Positions 1 to 14,354 of a stretch of DNA of 64,000 bases are shown piece after piece. Source of the stretch: Mangifera indica (lineage: Eukaryota; Streptophyta; Magnoliopsida; Sapindales; Anacardiaceae); contig NC_058146.1 in assembly GCF_011075055.1 (NCBI RefSeq), forward strand, positions 310,001-374,000, read 5' to 3'. The notes under the pieces are model-generated. The model searched no databases and had not been told where the DNA came from. It saw only the letters and a list, made by a program, of their open reading frames with translations. The position numbers and the translations under genes are program-made. How positions within the stretch are numbered: position 1 is the stretch's first letter; each line of letters begins with the position of its first letter.

Positions 1-95
1 GTTTCCTCCCATTTGGAGGCCCGATCGTCGCCGGAAAAGCGGTTCGTCTCCCACCGCTTTTCCGGCGACGATCGGGCCTCCAAATGGGAGGAAAC
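1..95. repeat. Perfect palindrome at the window edge
   Basis: Two 43-bp arms (1-43 and 53-95) are exact reverse complements, separated by a 9-nt loop. The arms are GC-rich, unlike the AT-rich surroundings. They are followed by more GC-rich sequence to about 190 and then by T/A- and G-rich repeat-like sequence to about 420. The left arm touches position 1, so the element may extend outside the window. It is probably part of a foldback transposable element; the function is unknown. Confidence 0.85.
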
Positions 96-1446
96 CGATC
101 ACCGAAAGGAGAGGATTCTTCGGGAGGGAGAAGCCGTCGGCAACGGAGCCGGAGAGGTCGTCGGAGATTTCAAAACCAAACCCTAGGGTGAAACTACCAT
201 TTTCTTAAACTTAGGCTGGGGGGAAATTTTTGTTTTCAAACTTTAGGGGGGCAAAAGGAGATAAAATTTTCAGGCGTTAGGGTTCTGTTAAATTTAACTG
301 GCCATGGGTGGGTGTTTGGTATTTCCATAGTTAAATGGGGGAAACTTGTCATTACAGCATACCTTGGGTGGGAAATAGTCGTTTGGCCTTTGGTGAAACT
401 AAACAAAAGTTTCCTCTTGAAAAATATTATAAAATATTATAATTATAGAAATTAAAAGAATTAAAAAGTCATAGGTGGAATTGTTCCTTCCTCTCCTCTT
501 GACACCACCACCTTTGTGTGACTATGTCCTTTCTTTATTACTATGTTTTTAACCTTATCCACAATTGTTATCGTTCTCACTTTTAATTCCATTTAAATTT
601 TTTAAATCTTGCTGAAATTTATAACTTCTCACCAAAATTGTATTTATATTTAATGTATTAGTATTTCCCATTAGATTAGATTTGTGGTATCTAGTATACT
701 ACAAATAAAATACATAATTATACAGAGTGAAAAGGACAACAATTGGTATTCTCATATAATTACTTACACATCACAAAATTCTTTTAAAAGATTATTAATA
801 ATATTATAATAGACATAGAGTTTCGTTCGATAAATCAAACATGGGAATTCATTTTACTTATATTTATAAAAAGAAGTTAGTAGGTGAAATATTATTCTCA
901 TTTTATTTAATTATTGGATTATTGTGTTGTTTAATCATGTTAGAATTTCATATCCATTATTACAACATCTATTTGCAAAAATAAATAGAAATTGTACATG
1001 AGGTTATATAAAATGAAATTCTAACATTTTCGATATAATAATTATAATAATTATAGATTTAATTATTATATTTAAAATTTATCTATCTAATAAAATTGAA
1101 CACATTTTTCAATTATTAAAAAAAAAATTATAGAGTAAGATAACCCTAATCTTGATTTTTTTATCACAATCAATTTCAAAAATAAAGACTCAAATATGCT
1201 CAGAAAATATTTTTTATATTTTCCTCCATCAGTAAAATATTTATGTATATATATATGGAAATAACCCTAATCTGAATTTTCGGCAACGTTGAATTTCAGA
1301 AATGATCATAAAACATTCGTAGGTAATCTTCGATAACCAGTAGACGGCTTCGGAAATCTAACAACTTAACAATTTCTAATTTATTGAAATAGTTTTCCAA
1401 TTGCATAATTTGTCCATCACATCCTGGCATTCCACTGGTCTAGACT
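96..1446. other. Gene-free stretch 3' of the SCPL gene
   Basis: Sequence from 96 to about 420 is repeat-like. Its end, around 370-410, resembles in inverted form a motif near 13470-13500 (ggctaaatgactattt), so both are probably ends of one dispersed family. Positions 420-1300 are very AT-rich. They include a short inverted repeat of about 15 bp (near 940 and 1012) around the motif atgaaattctaac. I see no coding sequence here. The last part should contain the 3' UTR of the minus-strand gene ending at 1447. Confidence 0.5.
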
Positions 1447-4400
1447 CTAGAGTGGATAAAAATGGCTCCACCTTTCGAACATCTCATAACTTTCCCTGCC
1501 CTTCCATTCAGTAGGAGAATGACCTGATCCCTGTTCAAAACAATTATCATAGTATTAGAGGACTGGTGGAAGGACACGGCCAAGGAGGCCGGTTGACGCC
1601 TTTCTGTCTTTTGAACCAAAACTATCAATAAAACCCTTATATTGTACATTAATTTCTAGATTTCCTTATTTCTACTGAATTCCCTTATATTTTAATTATG
1701 TTAATGGACACCCTAAGTTTTATTAGGGGTGGACTCGAACTGAACCAACTCAATTTAAATTAATATTCGATTTGATTCAAATATAATTTATATTGAAGTT
1801 TCAATCCAATAACTCAATTCAAGTTCGATTTAAATTCTCTTTTGATGATATTATTTATTCAATCAATAGTATTATTTATTCTATTGACAAACTTTCAACG
1901 ATATTTATAATAAACCCAAATTCGATTTGAATTTTTTATAATGGATTCAAACCAAACTAAACTCAAATCGAATTCAGTCCTAAGTTTTATTTGTAGCTTC
2001 GGCCACTTATATTAGGTTCAATATGGTTTGAAATTCTCTGGAATTGAGCAAACTATTATCATGCAGGGACCTATTGTTCTTACCTTCACAGTCGCATAGG
2101 TCAATCGATATCCATAATTTGAATACGTCATTGTGTACCTAAACAGAAGATGCAGCGGCATTGTAATCATGCAATGAAATCTCATACTGATTCAGAAGAA
2201 AGTTGAAAAGATTTCATTGTAACTTACCCTGCAACTTGACCACCTACATACCAAGCTCTCCAATCTTCATCCAAAGTTATGCCAAGCTCGGCCAGCCAGT
2301 ATTCAGTTGATGTATGTGAAACAACCAAATCATGATCACCACTGCAAAAATATAGAAAAATATAAGAGAAATTCAGGAATTGATAAACAATTTGGGGGTG
2401 GATTTGAGCTGAGCCTCTTCTACTTAAGACAGATTTTCAATGACACTGTTTAACCCACTAAAAGCTTTCCATGATACTGTACATCAGCTCAAACCAACTC
2501 TTGTTTAAGTTTGATTCGACTCAAATCCACCCCTATAAACAACCAAGCATAAGTTGTGAAAGATTACTTATACAGTAAAACTTGTATGCCATTTTTGGTG
2601 AGATTTTTATGATAGTCAACCACACTCCCAAGATCATATATATATGTACTGCTAGCAAATGTGAGGTTGCACCTTCGCCACTCTTGAATCGTTCCCTATT
2701 TGCAATTATAAACAATTAGAAAATGATACAAACTTTAGAAGAATTATACTTTAAAAATCAATTGTTGAGATTGGAGTATCTGAAGCCACCATATAAATCC
2801 CACAAATTTAGTTAAATATATACCTCTCGGACATGCAGAGCACTTTGAACACCTTTATCATTAGCCCATACATCAGCAAGTAGATAACCAAAATTCTGCA
2901 GAACATAAACTAAAATATAAGCATAAGCAGAACCTACAGCGCAAGGTGTTGATGATTGAAGACGGATAAAACCTTGCAATAATAGTCAGTTGATCTAGAT
3001 GATGGAAGGGGAAATTGTCTTGATTTTTCTCTCAAAGATCTTCTCATATCGTGATCGTCTGTGCTCGGTGCTATTGTAGCACACTTGGGAGCCAACACCA
3101 TTTCTGTATTTATTTGCTCCAGGCACTGCAAAATTCAAATTACATTAATGCCTCAAAGAAATTATGTTGAGTTTAAGAAAACAAGTTCATCGCTCAACAG
3201 ACATTATCAATTTGTTCAAGATCCTCAAGGCAATCTGCACTCGCGGTACTAGCATCCACATCAAAGTAAGTGCCGTTGCAATTTGTTTTCGCAGACTCAT
3301 ACAAACTGCTAGATAAAAGACCAAGTAGATGCGCTTGAGGGACTCTATCATTTTCTTCCAGTTCGCCGTCTGTATGCGGTGATCCACTTATAATTCCCTG
3401 ATTAGTTCACAGAGAAAATGAAATTCAAGTTCATAATACAATGAATCAAACAGGCTAAACTATAGTATGTGTTTAAGATTATTACCACTAGACTTATTGT
3501 TGGCTCCACTCCAGCTTTATTATCTGCAAAAGTTGACACTTAAGCTAAATTAATGAACCTTTGTCACAATTGAAGGCAATCTATCAGTCAAAATTTTTGG
3601 AATTATTATAAAGATAAACTTTGCAAGAGCAATAGGCCTATATTCGGAAACAGTATCTGCATCATGACACTTAAACCGACTACATCTTGACCAACAATAT
3701 ACCAGAAGGATTTAAAATAGAAAGGGTGAAGAAAACAGAATTTGGTGCAGGAATATTACTTACCATCCAATATTTTCTGTGCAATGATTGGACCAAGTAC
3801 ACCAGAATAAGAATCAGTGGTAACGAAAAACCGATTCGGGATGAATTGAGGATGCTCATCAAACCACTGCATTGAATTCAAAATGAAAATAAATTAGTGC
3901 ATAGAATTTGCATGGTGTGTCAATTACTCCTATTTTATAAGAACTTAACTCACCTTTCTTATAAAAACATGAGACTGGTTTGCTGATTCTAAGTCTGTGA
4001 TACTGTAATCTGATGCGTTTGTTGAATAGGAGTAACCAGAGCCAACAGGGGCATCCACAAATATTATACTGGCACTCTGCAAATTTATCACCATCACACA
4101 ATTATGAACTATCTTTTCAGTAATCTAAAAGTGGATTTGAGCAAAGCCAAGTTGAATTTGAACAAATATCAATTCGAACTTAAGAGTTAGTGTACAGTAT
4201 CATCAGGGGATTACCAGTGGGATGAACAGTTCAACCAGAGGTGTACAGTGACACTATCAAGGTGAACGGTATCTTACGGTGTCAAATAAGTTAAACTCGA
4301 ATAGAGCTACTGTGTTAGAACTCCAATTTTAGTTTAACTCATTCTAGCCTAATGAAGATTCGTGTCCGAGATGGCTTGAAACCACCCCTACTTTTCTATA

Positions 4401-4989
4401 CTAAAAGAATTAATGCCATAAACAGCTTCAATTTTTTGGTACCTTTGTCCATGTGTAAGGATACAAATGTAACGATGGCAAGCCACCTGTGTAATCAGTT
4501 CCATTAAACTGTAGGGGACCTAAAATTATAATGGACATTAGCTCCAATGTCAACAAATAAGAATGAAGAAACCCCTAAATAAAAACCCTGATAAATTGAA
4601 GAGACCATAAGCATACCAGTTTGGAAGAAGAAACCGTTCAAAGCAGCACAGCCAGGGCCTCCAACTATATAAAAAAGAACAGGGTCTACTTCAGGATTTC
4701 CTTGAGACTCCACGAACAAGTAGAAGATCTCTGACTGCCCCACGCTCACATATCTAAGTTTTCAAGGCCCTTTAAAACTTACAATAAAACCAGCACTACA
4801 AAACGTAAAAAAGTGACGAAAATACAGTTTCACAGTTTACCCAGTTTCAAGTTTGAAAGGAAGAGCTCCTGTGAAGCCCGGCAATGTCCTAACGATTTGC
4901 CCACAATCTGCATTTTTAAAAAGAAGAAAAGAGAAGAGCCAAAGCAAACAAATGGAGCTTGAGAGGTGGGTATGGTTGTTTGAAGACAT
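1447..4989 (-). CDS. Serine carboxypeptidase-like protein (SCPL, peptidase S10)
   Basis: Thirteen exons give a 475-aa product: 4989-4841, 4753-4617, 4519-4443, 4076-3954, 3866-3764, 3523-3486, 3397-3203, 3125-2973, 2895-2824, 2695-2568, 2341-2228, 2138-2084, 1530-1447. A hydrophobic signal peptide (about residues 10-25) is followed by the family N-terminus LPGFTGALPFKLETG. The oxyanion-hole motif GGPGC is at 81-85. The predicted triad is Ser181 (in TDSYSG), Asp394 (in NGDHD) and His452 (in GSGH). Several N-glycosylation sequons fit a secreted or vacuolar protein. Plant members of this type are either peptidases or acyltransferases that use glucose esters; the sequence suggests the acyltransferase-like clade but does not settle the substrate. 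The nucleophile motif has Thr where Gly is usual before Asp-Ser. The exon-7 donor (GT followed by CTGT) is weak. Confidence 0.93.
1724..1982. mobile_element. hAT-like MITE in SCPL intron 12
   Basis: This is a 259-bp element starting TAGGGGTGG and ending CAGTCCTA. The terminal inverted repeats are imperfect over about 20 bp. It is flanked by a perfect 8-bp direct repeat, agttttat, at 1716-1723 and 1983-1990. It has no coding capacity. An 8-bp target duplication with TAGGG-type ends fits the hAT superfamily. It lies wholly within the last intron of the SCPL gene. Confidence 0.85.
2391..2534. mobile_element. Short hAT-like MITE in SCPL intron 10
   Basis: An element of about 144 bp with inverted ends GGGGTGGATTTGAG and CTCAAATCCACCCC. 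It is flanked by a perfect 8-bp direct repeat, ataaacaa (2383-2390 and 2535-2542). It lies inside the 226-bp intron 10 and makes up most of it. It appears to belong to the same TIR family as the element at 1724-1982. Confidence 0.85.
4117..4391. mobile_element. Probable third MITE in SCPL intron 3
   Basis: The left side carries gtggatttgagc and the right side gcttgaaaccacccct, which resemble the inverted ends of the two other MITEs in this gene. The boundaries are approximate. A candidate 8-bp duplication (cttttcag and cttttcta) differs at two positions, so this is less certain than the other two. Confidence 0.45.
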
Positions 4990-7466
4990 GATATTACAAT
5001 CTAAAAATCTCAGTTATTCCAAGTAAAATGACGTTGATAAAGTGTAATGTCGATGGGAATATATACAAATGAGGGGAGTCATGTTTGACAGGGAAAGTCA
5101 AAGTTGAAGTTGAAGATCACAGCTTACATTCTCGTCAAAATCTGGCGAGGAATGTTGGGTAACTGTGAGTCATCTCAGTTGGATTGTTCCGTGAAAAGTT
5201 TGAATATCCCTTGCAGTATGAAGTCGAACAAACCAATTAAAGAACTTAAATATGAGGATTGTACAAATCAAGTGAATATCCCTTTCAGTATGAAGTTGAA
5301 CAAACCATGTTTGAGCCAGAATGAAATTTGAGCCACTTGCTAAATTCGCGATAACAATAATTAAATTGGCCTCCACTTGCTTGCAACTCTAATGGTAAAC
5401 ATTTAATTTGTAAAATAAATTAAGTGAGAACAAATATTATATATAATTTTATATGTAAATAATAATATACTATTATTATATGATTAGATAGTTTTAATTT
5501 AAAAATAAATAATATTTAATTACATAATAAAATATTATTATCTATGTATATTATTTGTATATATAATTTTATTAAAATAAATTAGTTTGACCCAATACAA
5601 CTATTAGACGGGGTTAGATTAAAAATACAAAAGACTAAAAATACCTAAGGTTAGATTCAATTTGTGTCGTGGATCACAACATTTATCTGACATTAATGTT
5701 TCATATTATAAAGAGTCATCCTCCTAAAATTTGACTCTCCCATTGTATCAAGGCTACAACTGTATCACCTAACATACCTTCAACCATTAGACAGGCCATC
5801 ATCATGAAGTTATATAACAACTCTCACAAGTACAAATAAATACGTAACAATGAAAAAAGAAAAGACAGCATCTGATTCTTACTTAAATAAAGACACCTAA
5901 CAGCATTGTTATTTTCGGGATAATAACATTAACATTTCATATCAAACCACATAAACAACTATACGCCTTCTATTTGTCTTATTCTTTCACTAGAATATCT
6001 CAAAATGGCCATACCTTTCGTTTTTCCACACTTGGATACCAACAGCCACAAAGTTCTTGTGGGTCTAATTACCTTTCTAACTTACAAAACGGCTAGCATT
6101 GGTGGCAATGACTCATCTCCCACTCCTATTGGCCCGACTAGCTAAAACTCTCATTTCAAAAATTATTCTAACTTTTAATTGACTTCCATTATCCTTTTCC
6201 AAAAGTTTAATTAAGAGTTATTTTTTTAACTTAGTCTAACTAAAATAGATCGTATCAACAAGATAAAATTTTGACTTTAGTCATCGCTCTCATAATCGTT
6301 ATATTAAATAAAATAGAAATTTAACTTTGATATATATACTATCAAATAATTTCAAACATATATTATCTTAATTGTTTGAGTATTTTTACCTTTATTATTT
6401 AAACTATTTGTTTGAAGGTTTTTTAATTCTCTTTTTGGGGCATGATTTTATTTTTCTAATTTCATATATTTATTTATATTTATGAAATTTAAAGAGATAT
6501 CTATTTTTCTTGGGTTTTGAATTAAATAATAAAACTTTTCGTTAGGCACCTAATTTTCAAGTGGAATTGCAGGTATTGTAATAGTACTTACCTAAATTTC
6601 AATCTGGGGAATTTACTTTTAATTGAGCCAGTTTATTCAAATTTGGATGGTTCGGGTCAAATCGAGATATGAACACAGTTGATATATATATATATATATA
6701 TATATACAACCAAATAGTTTTGTGGCAAGTTTTATCAATTACAAAATTTTTGTACTTCTTATAAAATGCAAAAATAGATTAAATGAAAAAACATAGTTGA
6801 GTTATCTGGTATACATCCCAGGCCTTTTCGTGGAGCCTTATCGTTTTGACATTGTTCCAGTGACACGGATAGGGAGGGTTTAAGTATTAAGATTTAGCAT
6901 GACCTCTATACTACTAGTCATCTTAAATAAATTAAAAAAAAATAAACATGTCAATTGGGTTTGAATTGTTCAAACTCAAGCTTTAAAAAAGTTCAGTCTC
7001 ATCTCAGGGTTAAAAAAAAAAAAACATGTCAATATTTATCACCAAAATTAAAAGATTAATATGAATAAATTAATAATGTGTTTAAGTGATTTGGTTTGAA
7101 TAAATAATCATTATATTTAGTTGATAGTAATAAAATAATATTGATATATAATTTTACTTAAATAACTCTAATATATTAAACTAAATTTATTAAATATAAA
7201 GAAAATTGTAACATAATTAAGATTATTAAAATAATTTTTTAATATGTAAAGTAGATAAATTAATTAAATTATCATTTATATTTTCTATCATGTAAAATTG
7301 TTATATTTTTTTATTAATTAAAGAATCAAACAAATTAATATGTGCGATAAAAAAATTGATAATAAACTATGTGTACTCAATTTTGAGTATTCAATTAAAT
7401 ATTATGACGATAATTGAATAATTTTGGATGACATATAATATTGCTTAAAGGTAGATTACCAATATA
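4990..7466. other. Gene-poor AT-rich intergenic DNA
   Basis: This is the region 5' of the SCPL gene. The first few hundred bases should hold its promoter. A 38-nt motif (gaatatccc...gtatgaagt...gaacaaacca) occurs twice, near 5203 and 5275, as a diverged direct repeat. A pure (TA)n tract lies at 6682-6706. I see no exon-like open frames. Confidence 0.5.
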
Positions 7467-8417
7467 TTTGTGACATAATATCAAAGCATAAGTGAAACAA
7501 TAAGTCTAACACTCTAAAGTATTTTTGGATATAAGTGACAATATATCCAACCAAAAACTGATTGAGTCAAATAGTGGGTCTAACAATTTATGAGGTTTGC
7601 ACTTGAGTGAAAGTGTTAGAGAATAAAAAAAAAAAGTCTCACATCTAATAAAATTGAGTGGTATATAAGTGTATAAATTTGACTTTAACATAAGATAATT
7701 TGTTTCGTGTAATACAAGTTTCAATCCTCACACTTGCAAGCAAAATATATTTCTAACATAACAACTTAAAGTGTTTCTGGATACAAATAACAACGCACCC
7801 AACCAAAAATTGATTGAGCCAAATGATAGGTCTAACAAACAATCTATGATACCTGCACTAGAGTAGAGGTGTTAGAGACTTAAATAAAAAACAAATAGAG
7901 TTTAACATCTAATAAAATTGAGTAAAATTAGTATATAAGTGTGTGGATTGAACCTGAACATGAACCAATTGATTTTGTATAATATAAGTTTTAATCTTCA
8001 CACTTGTAAACCCATTATATTTCCGCTATGTTATTAGAGTACAATCCAGATGGTGTGCCTAACACTGATTTTGTATAATATGAGTTTTAATCTCTACACT
8101 TGTAACCCTAATATATTTTTAGTATAGTATCAGAGCATATGACAGATAATGAGCCTAATAGCCGAAAGTGTTTTTAGATACAAGTGACAATACACCCGAT
8201 CAAAAACTGGGTGAGCCAAATGACAAGTTTAATAGTTTAGGTAGTTATACTTGAACAAGGGTACTGGAGACTCAAATAAAAAAAAAGTCACATACCTAAT
8301 AAAATTTAGTAATGTAAGTGATATATAAGTGTTTGGATTAGACCTTAATATAAATAAATTGACTTTGTATAATATGAGTTTTAATTTTTATACTTATGAA
8401 TTCAATATATTTCTAAC
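7467..8417 (+). mobile_element. Tandem array of TRIM-like LTR units
   Basis: Alternating homologous blocks are seen. LTR-like segments lie at about 7613-7757, 7870-8028, 8071-8122 (partial) and 8263-8417. They start tgttagaga or a variant and end at ttctaaca or similar. They are separated by internal segments with the shared string ggatacaa-gtgacaa. A primer-site-like gtatcagagc occurs at 8127-8136, with a decayed version near 7477. That motif matches the 3' end complement of initiator Met tRNA used by Copia-type elements. There is no coding sequence. A related unit lies at 62930-63294. Confidence 0.75.
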
Positions 8418-8498
8418 ACCTCTGAACGAAACACACCTTAAAAAATTTTTATTTAATATTTTATAATTTATACATAATTGGGAGAATTAAATGTAAAA

Positions 8499-8720
8499 TT
8501 AAATCTGATTGTACAATAAACATACATAGAACCTTTTCTTTAAGCAACGTTTACTGGATACCGTACTGCATGCCTTGTTTTGAGCAATGTCAGCAAGGAT
8601 GCTGAGAATTCCAGCAGCTACATCCACGGTAACGACTAACAGACAAAGGAAGGCTCCTCCTACAACAACCATTTCTTCTGAGAAAATGGATGGGAAATTT
8701 GCAAAAATAAAAGAAACCAC
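8499..8720 (-). pseudogene. DUF1218-like first-exon fragment
   Basis: An open frame encodes a short hydrophobic segment, MVVVGGAFLCLLVV, followed by DVAAGIL and ADIAQNK. This resembles the first membrane segment and following residues of plant DUF1218 membrane proteins, the family that includes the modifying-wall-lignin proteins. After AQNK the similarity stops. No further membrane-segment exons are visible downstream on this strand, because the TRIM array ends about 80 bp away. It is most likely a broken gene remnant. Identity rests on short similarity only. Confidence 0.4.
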
Positions 8721-9669
8721 GAGAGAAATGATACGGTGTGCGAGTGGAAAGTAGGGACTGTTTAGATGAAATTTATGATGATTAGCGTCAATGTAATCGT
8801 AGATTGTTCAAAATTGGAGTAAATTATTTTTGTCCCACCCAAAGTTTTGTCTAAAAACATTTTTAACCCCAAAATAATGAATTCGCTCATTTACATTAAA
8901 TCAAATTCTTTTTGAAAAACAATTACAGTATAAATACAAAATAATAATTTTATCATCTATTAATTTTATAAAAAATTAAAAAATAACATTATATCCAAAC
9001 GTGCTTAAGTTAAGAATGAATAAGCTTATCTTATATTTAGTAAATGTATTCAAAATTATGTAGCAAGCAAACCGACATCAAATAGAAAAATAAATAATTT
9101 TAAAAACCAGTTTGAATAATAGTTCAATAATATAACAAAATCAATTTTTAGGTTTGGTTATTGGTTTGTCCATTTTTGAAAATTAGTTAATCGAACCAAA
9201 ACAGTTTTTAAAGAAGTTAAACTAGTTAATCTCCAGTAGAGGTGATCAAAATTATGCAAGCGAACTGAAATCAAAATAGGTTACTTGGAAAATCAATTCG
9301 AATACCGGTTCAATGATATAACAAAATCACACGCGCATGCACGCACACACATGTATATATTTTATAACCCAAAGTAACATAACATTATAAGCATCTCCCA
9401 TATAATATACACCCCAAGGTAACACAACATTATAAGCATCTCCCTCAAACACACAAATACTGATTCCAACATTCGTAGATGGATATCTACCAACAAATTT
9501 TCCTATCATAACTTAAAACATCTTTACCATACTAGCTTTCAGGCATCTACTTGCTTACTTGCCAGTGCTGCTCACTTACTTCCCTCTGGCTACTCTCCTA
9601 ACATAGATAAAACACCTTAAAACATAATTCTAAAACCACTCATACTACTATAGCAATAACCAAAGCCTT
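8721..9669. other. Intergenic repeats between DUF1218 fragment and DAHP synthase
   Basis: A diverged direct repeat of about 75 bp (near 9065-9145 and 9257-9330) shares gttcaataatataacaaaatca-type sequence. A second direct repeat, about 43 bp apart, shares acattataagcatctccc (9383 and 9430). I see no coding sequence. The final part should contain the 3' UTR of the minus-strand DAHP synthase gene. Confidence 0.5.
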
Positions 9670-12638
<2,969 letters not shown>

Positions 12639-12794
12639 GATTGACTGACCAAGCGAGAAAAAATCATGTAGTGTGGAAATATAATTAAGGCCAAAAGCCT
12701 TCCGCCCATCCAAGGTATAGTGAAATCATGAAGTCCCACCTTCAATTTGCAAAAATTCAAACACTCACCCATAACCGGATTTTTATAAAAAATT

Positions 12795-13350
12795 TCAGTT
12801 AACAGTAGGGGTAAAATCATCATTTACTAAAAATTTTAAAAAATTAAAGTTTTATCATATTTTTCTTCCAATTTTTAAAATTTTACAATTTTTCCAAACC
12901 CAAATTTGAAAAGTAACAAAACCCTTTAGTGTTTGTTCTTCTTCTCTTACTCCAATTTCTCTTTCTCCCACCATCGGTTGTCCTCTCTCCCCCTTTATCT
13001 TTCTCTCCAGTATCCTTTCCTTGCCTCTTTGGTTGAAGATGAAGACGATTGATTTCCATTTGAGATAAAAATATCATCTTTATCTAAGATGACGATAATT
13101 TTATCTTTGTCTTTGATCAAAGACGATCGAAGAGGCAAAAGAGGGAGACCAAAGGGAGAAATAAGAGAGAGAGAGGATGACCAACAGTTGAAAAAAGAGA
13201 AATTGATGTCAGAAGAAGAGAAACAAATCTTAAAGGGTTTTTATTACTTTCCAAACTTTGGATTAGAAAGAAAATATAAAATAAGAGAAAAACATATGAT
13301 AAAACTTTAATTTTTTAATAAATAATAATTTTATCTCTAATTCTAATTAA
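12795..13350. repeat. Large foldback (inverted-repeat) element
   Basis: The left arm (about 12800-13060) and right arm (about 13100-13350) are imperfect reverse complements around a centre near 13080. The clearest matched parts are ttaaagttttatcatat in the left arm against atatgataaaactttaa in the right, and the blocks encoding similar mirrored frames (KGFCYFSNLGLE and KGFYYFPNFGLE). The open frames in it are products of the inverted repeat, not genes. It is a non-coding foldback transposon or MITE upstream of DAHP synthase. Confidence 0.75.
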
Positions 13351-13707
13351 AAGTTTTAATAAAAATTTAGTTATAAATAAATATTTAAGTTAGAAAGAAC
13401 TTAAATTAAAGAAGTTAAGATTTTACTATACCTTTGTGAGAAGTAGTGTTTTGGCCTATAATTAAGGAAAAGGCTAAATGACTATTTATTTACCATCCAA
13501 AGTTTCCTGAACTCTTTTGGTTTCATGTTTGCTTCCTTTATTGAAATTATGAAAAAGATATTATTAACCCCTAATATTAACATTAATTATTAATATATTT
13601 TTATTACTTTAAAATTTTATTAATTATATAATTAAAAATATTAATATTCTAACAAATTTTAAAATATATCAAATAAATTTATAAAATTTTAAATAATTAT
13701 CATAAGA

Positions 13708-13841
13708 AAAGAGAGTCGTTAAAGATGAAAGGAAGATAATTATCATAAGGAAAGAAAGACGAGGCATACATGATCATCGATGATGACATTTCCAAACAAC
13801 TTTTTTACTACCAAAATTAAAAACGAAATGCAATCACTTGG
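13708..13841. repeat. Direct duplication, copy 1 (134 bp)
   Basis: This copy contains gtcgttaaagatgaaagg, acgaggcatacatgatcatc and gcaatcacttgg in order. It is nearly identical to 13986-14119, with only a few substitutions. The two copies start 278 bp apart in the same orientation. They look like the ends or repeats of one insertion; no coding frame is seen. Confidence 0.85.
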
Positions 13842-13985
13842 CATTTGAGACCTTTAATAAGATGATACTCTCTTTCATTGTGGCAAATACACATGATATG
13901 ACTAATTTGCAAACAAACAATTTTAATATTTAACATATCAACATGGTAAAAATCTGTGGCTCATCACTTTAAATTAGTTATAACG

Positions 13986-14119
13986 AAAGAGAGTCGTTAA
14001 AGATGAAAGGAAGATAATTATCATAAGAAAAGAGAGACGAGGCATACATGATCATCGATGATGACATTTCCGAACAACTTTTTTACTACCAAAATTTAAA
14101 ACGAAATGCAATCACTTGG
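13986..14119. repeat. Direct duplication, copy 2 (134 bp)
   Basis: Same order of landmarks as the copy at 13708-13841. The intervening 144 bp are AT-rich and unrelated. No coding sequence. Confidence 0.85.
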
Positions 14120-14354
14120 AATGACAAAAGGGATTAAGTTAATTAAAGACAAATTCAACTTTTAAATAATTGATCGCTTGAGAAGAGACGGCCTTTGACG
14201 AAGAGGAGCAACAATAAAAGAAGATGAAGAGGGAGAAAAGAGGAAATAGAAACAATAAAAAATAAATGAAAAAATAAAAAAAAATATAAAAATCTATATA
14301 GGATAATTTCACCATGAGATCAGTAAACAAAATTGAGTAAAATGGGGTGATGTT

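Noticed and set aside
7467..8417. A Cassandra-type TRIM with a 5S rRNA promoter in its LTR
   Set aside because: I could not find 5S rRNA internal promoter motifs in any of the LTR blocks.
12883..13310. Two basic open frames, one on each strand, with similar KGF-YF-N-GLE sequences
   Set aside because: They are mirror images generated by the inverted repeat, not a divergent gene pair.
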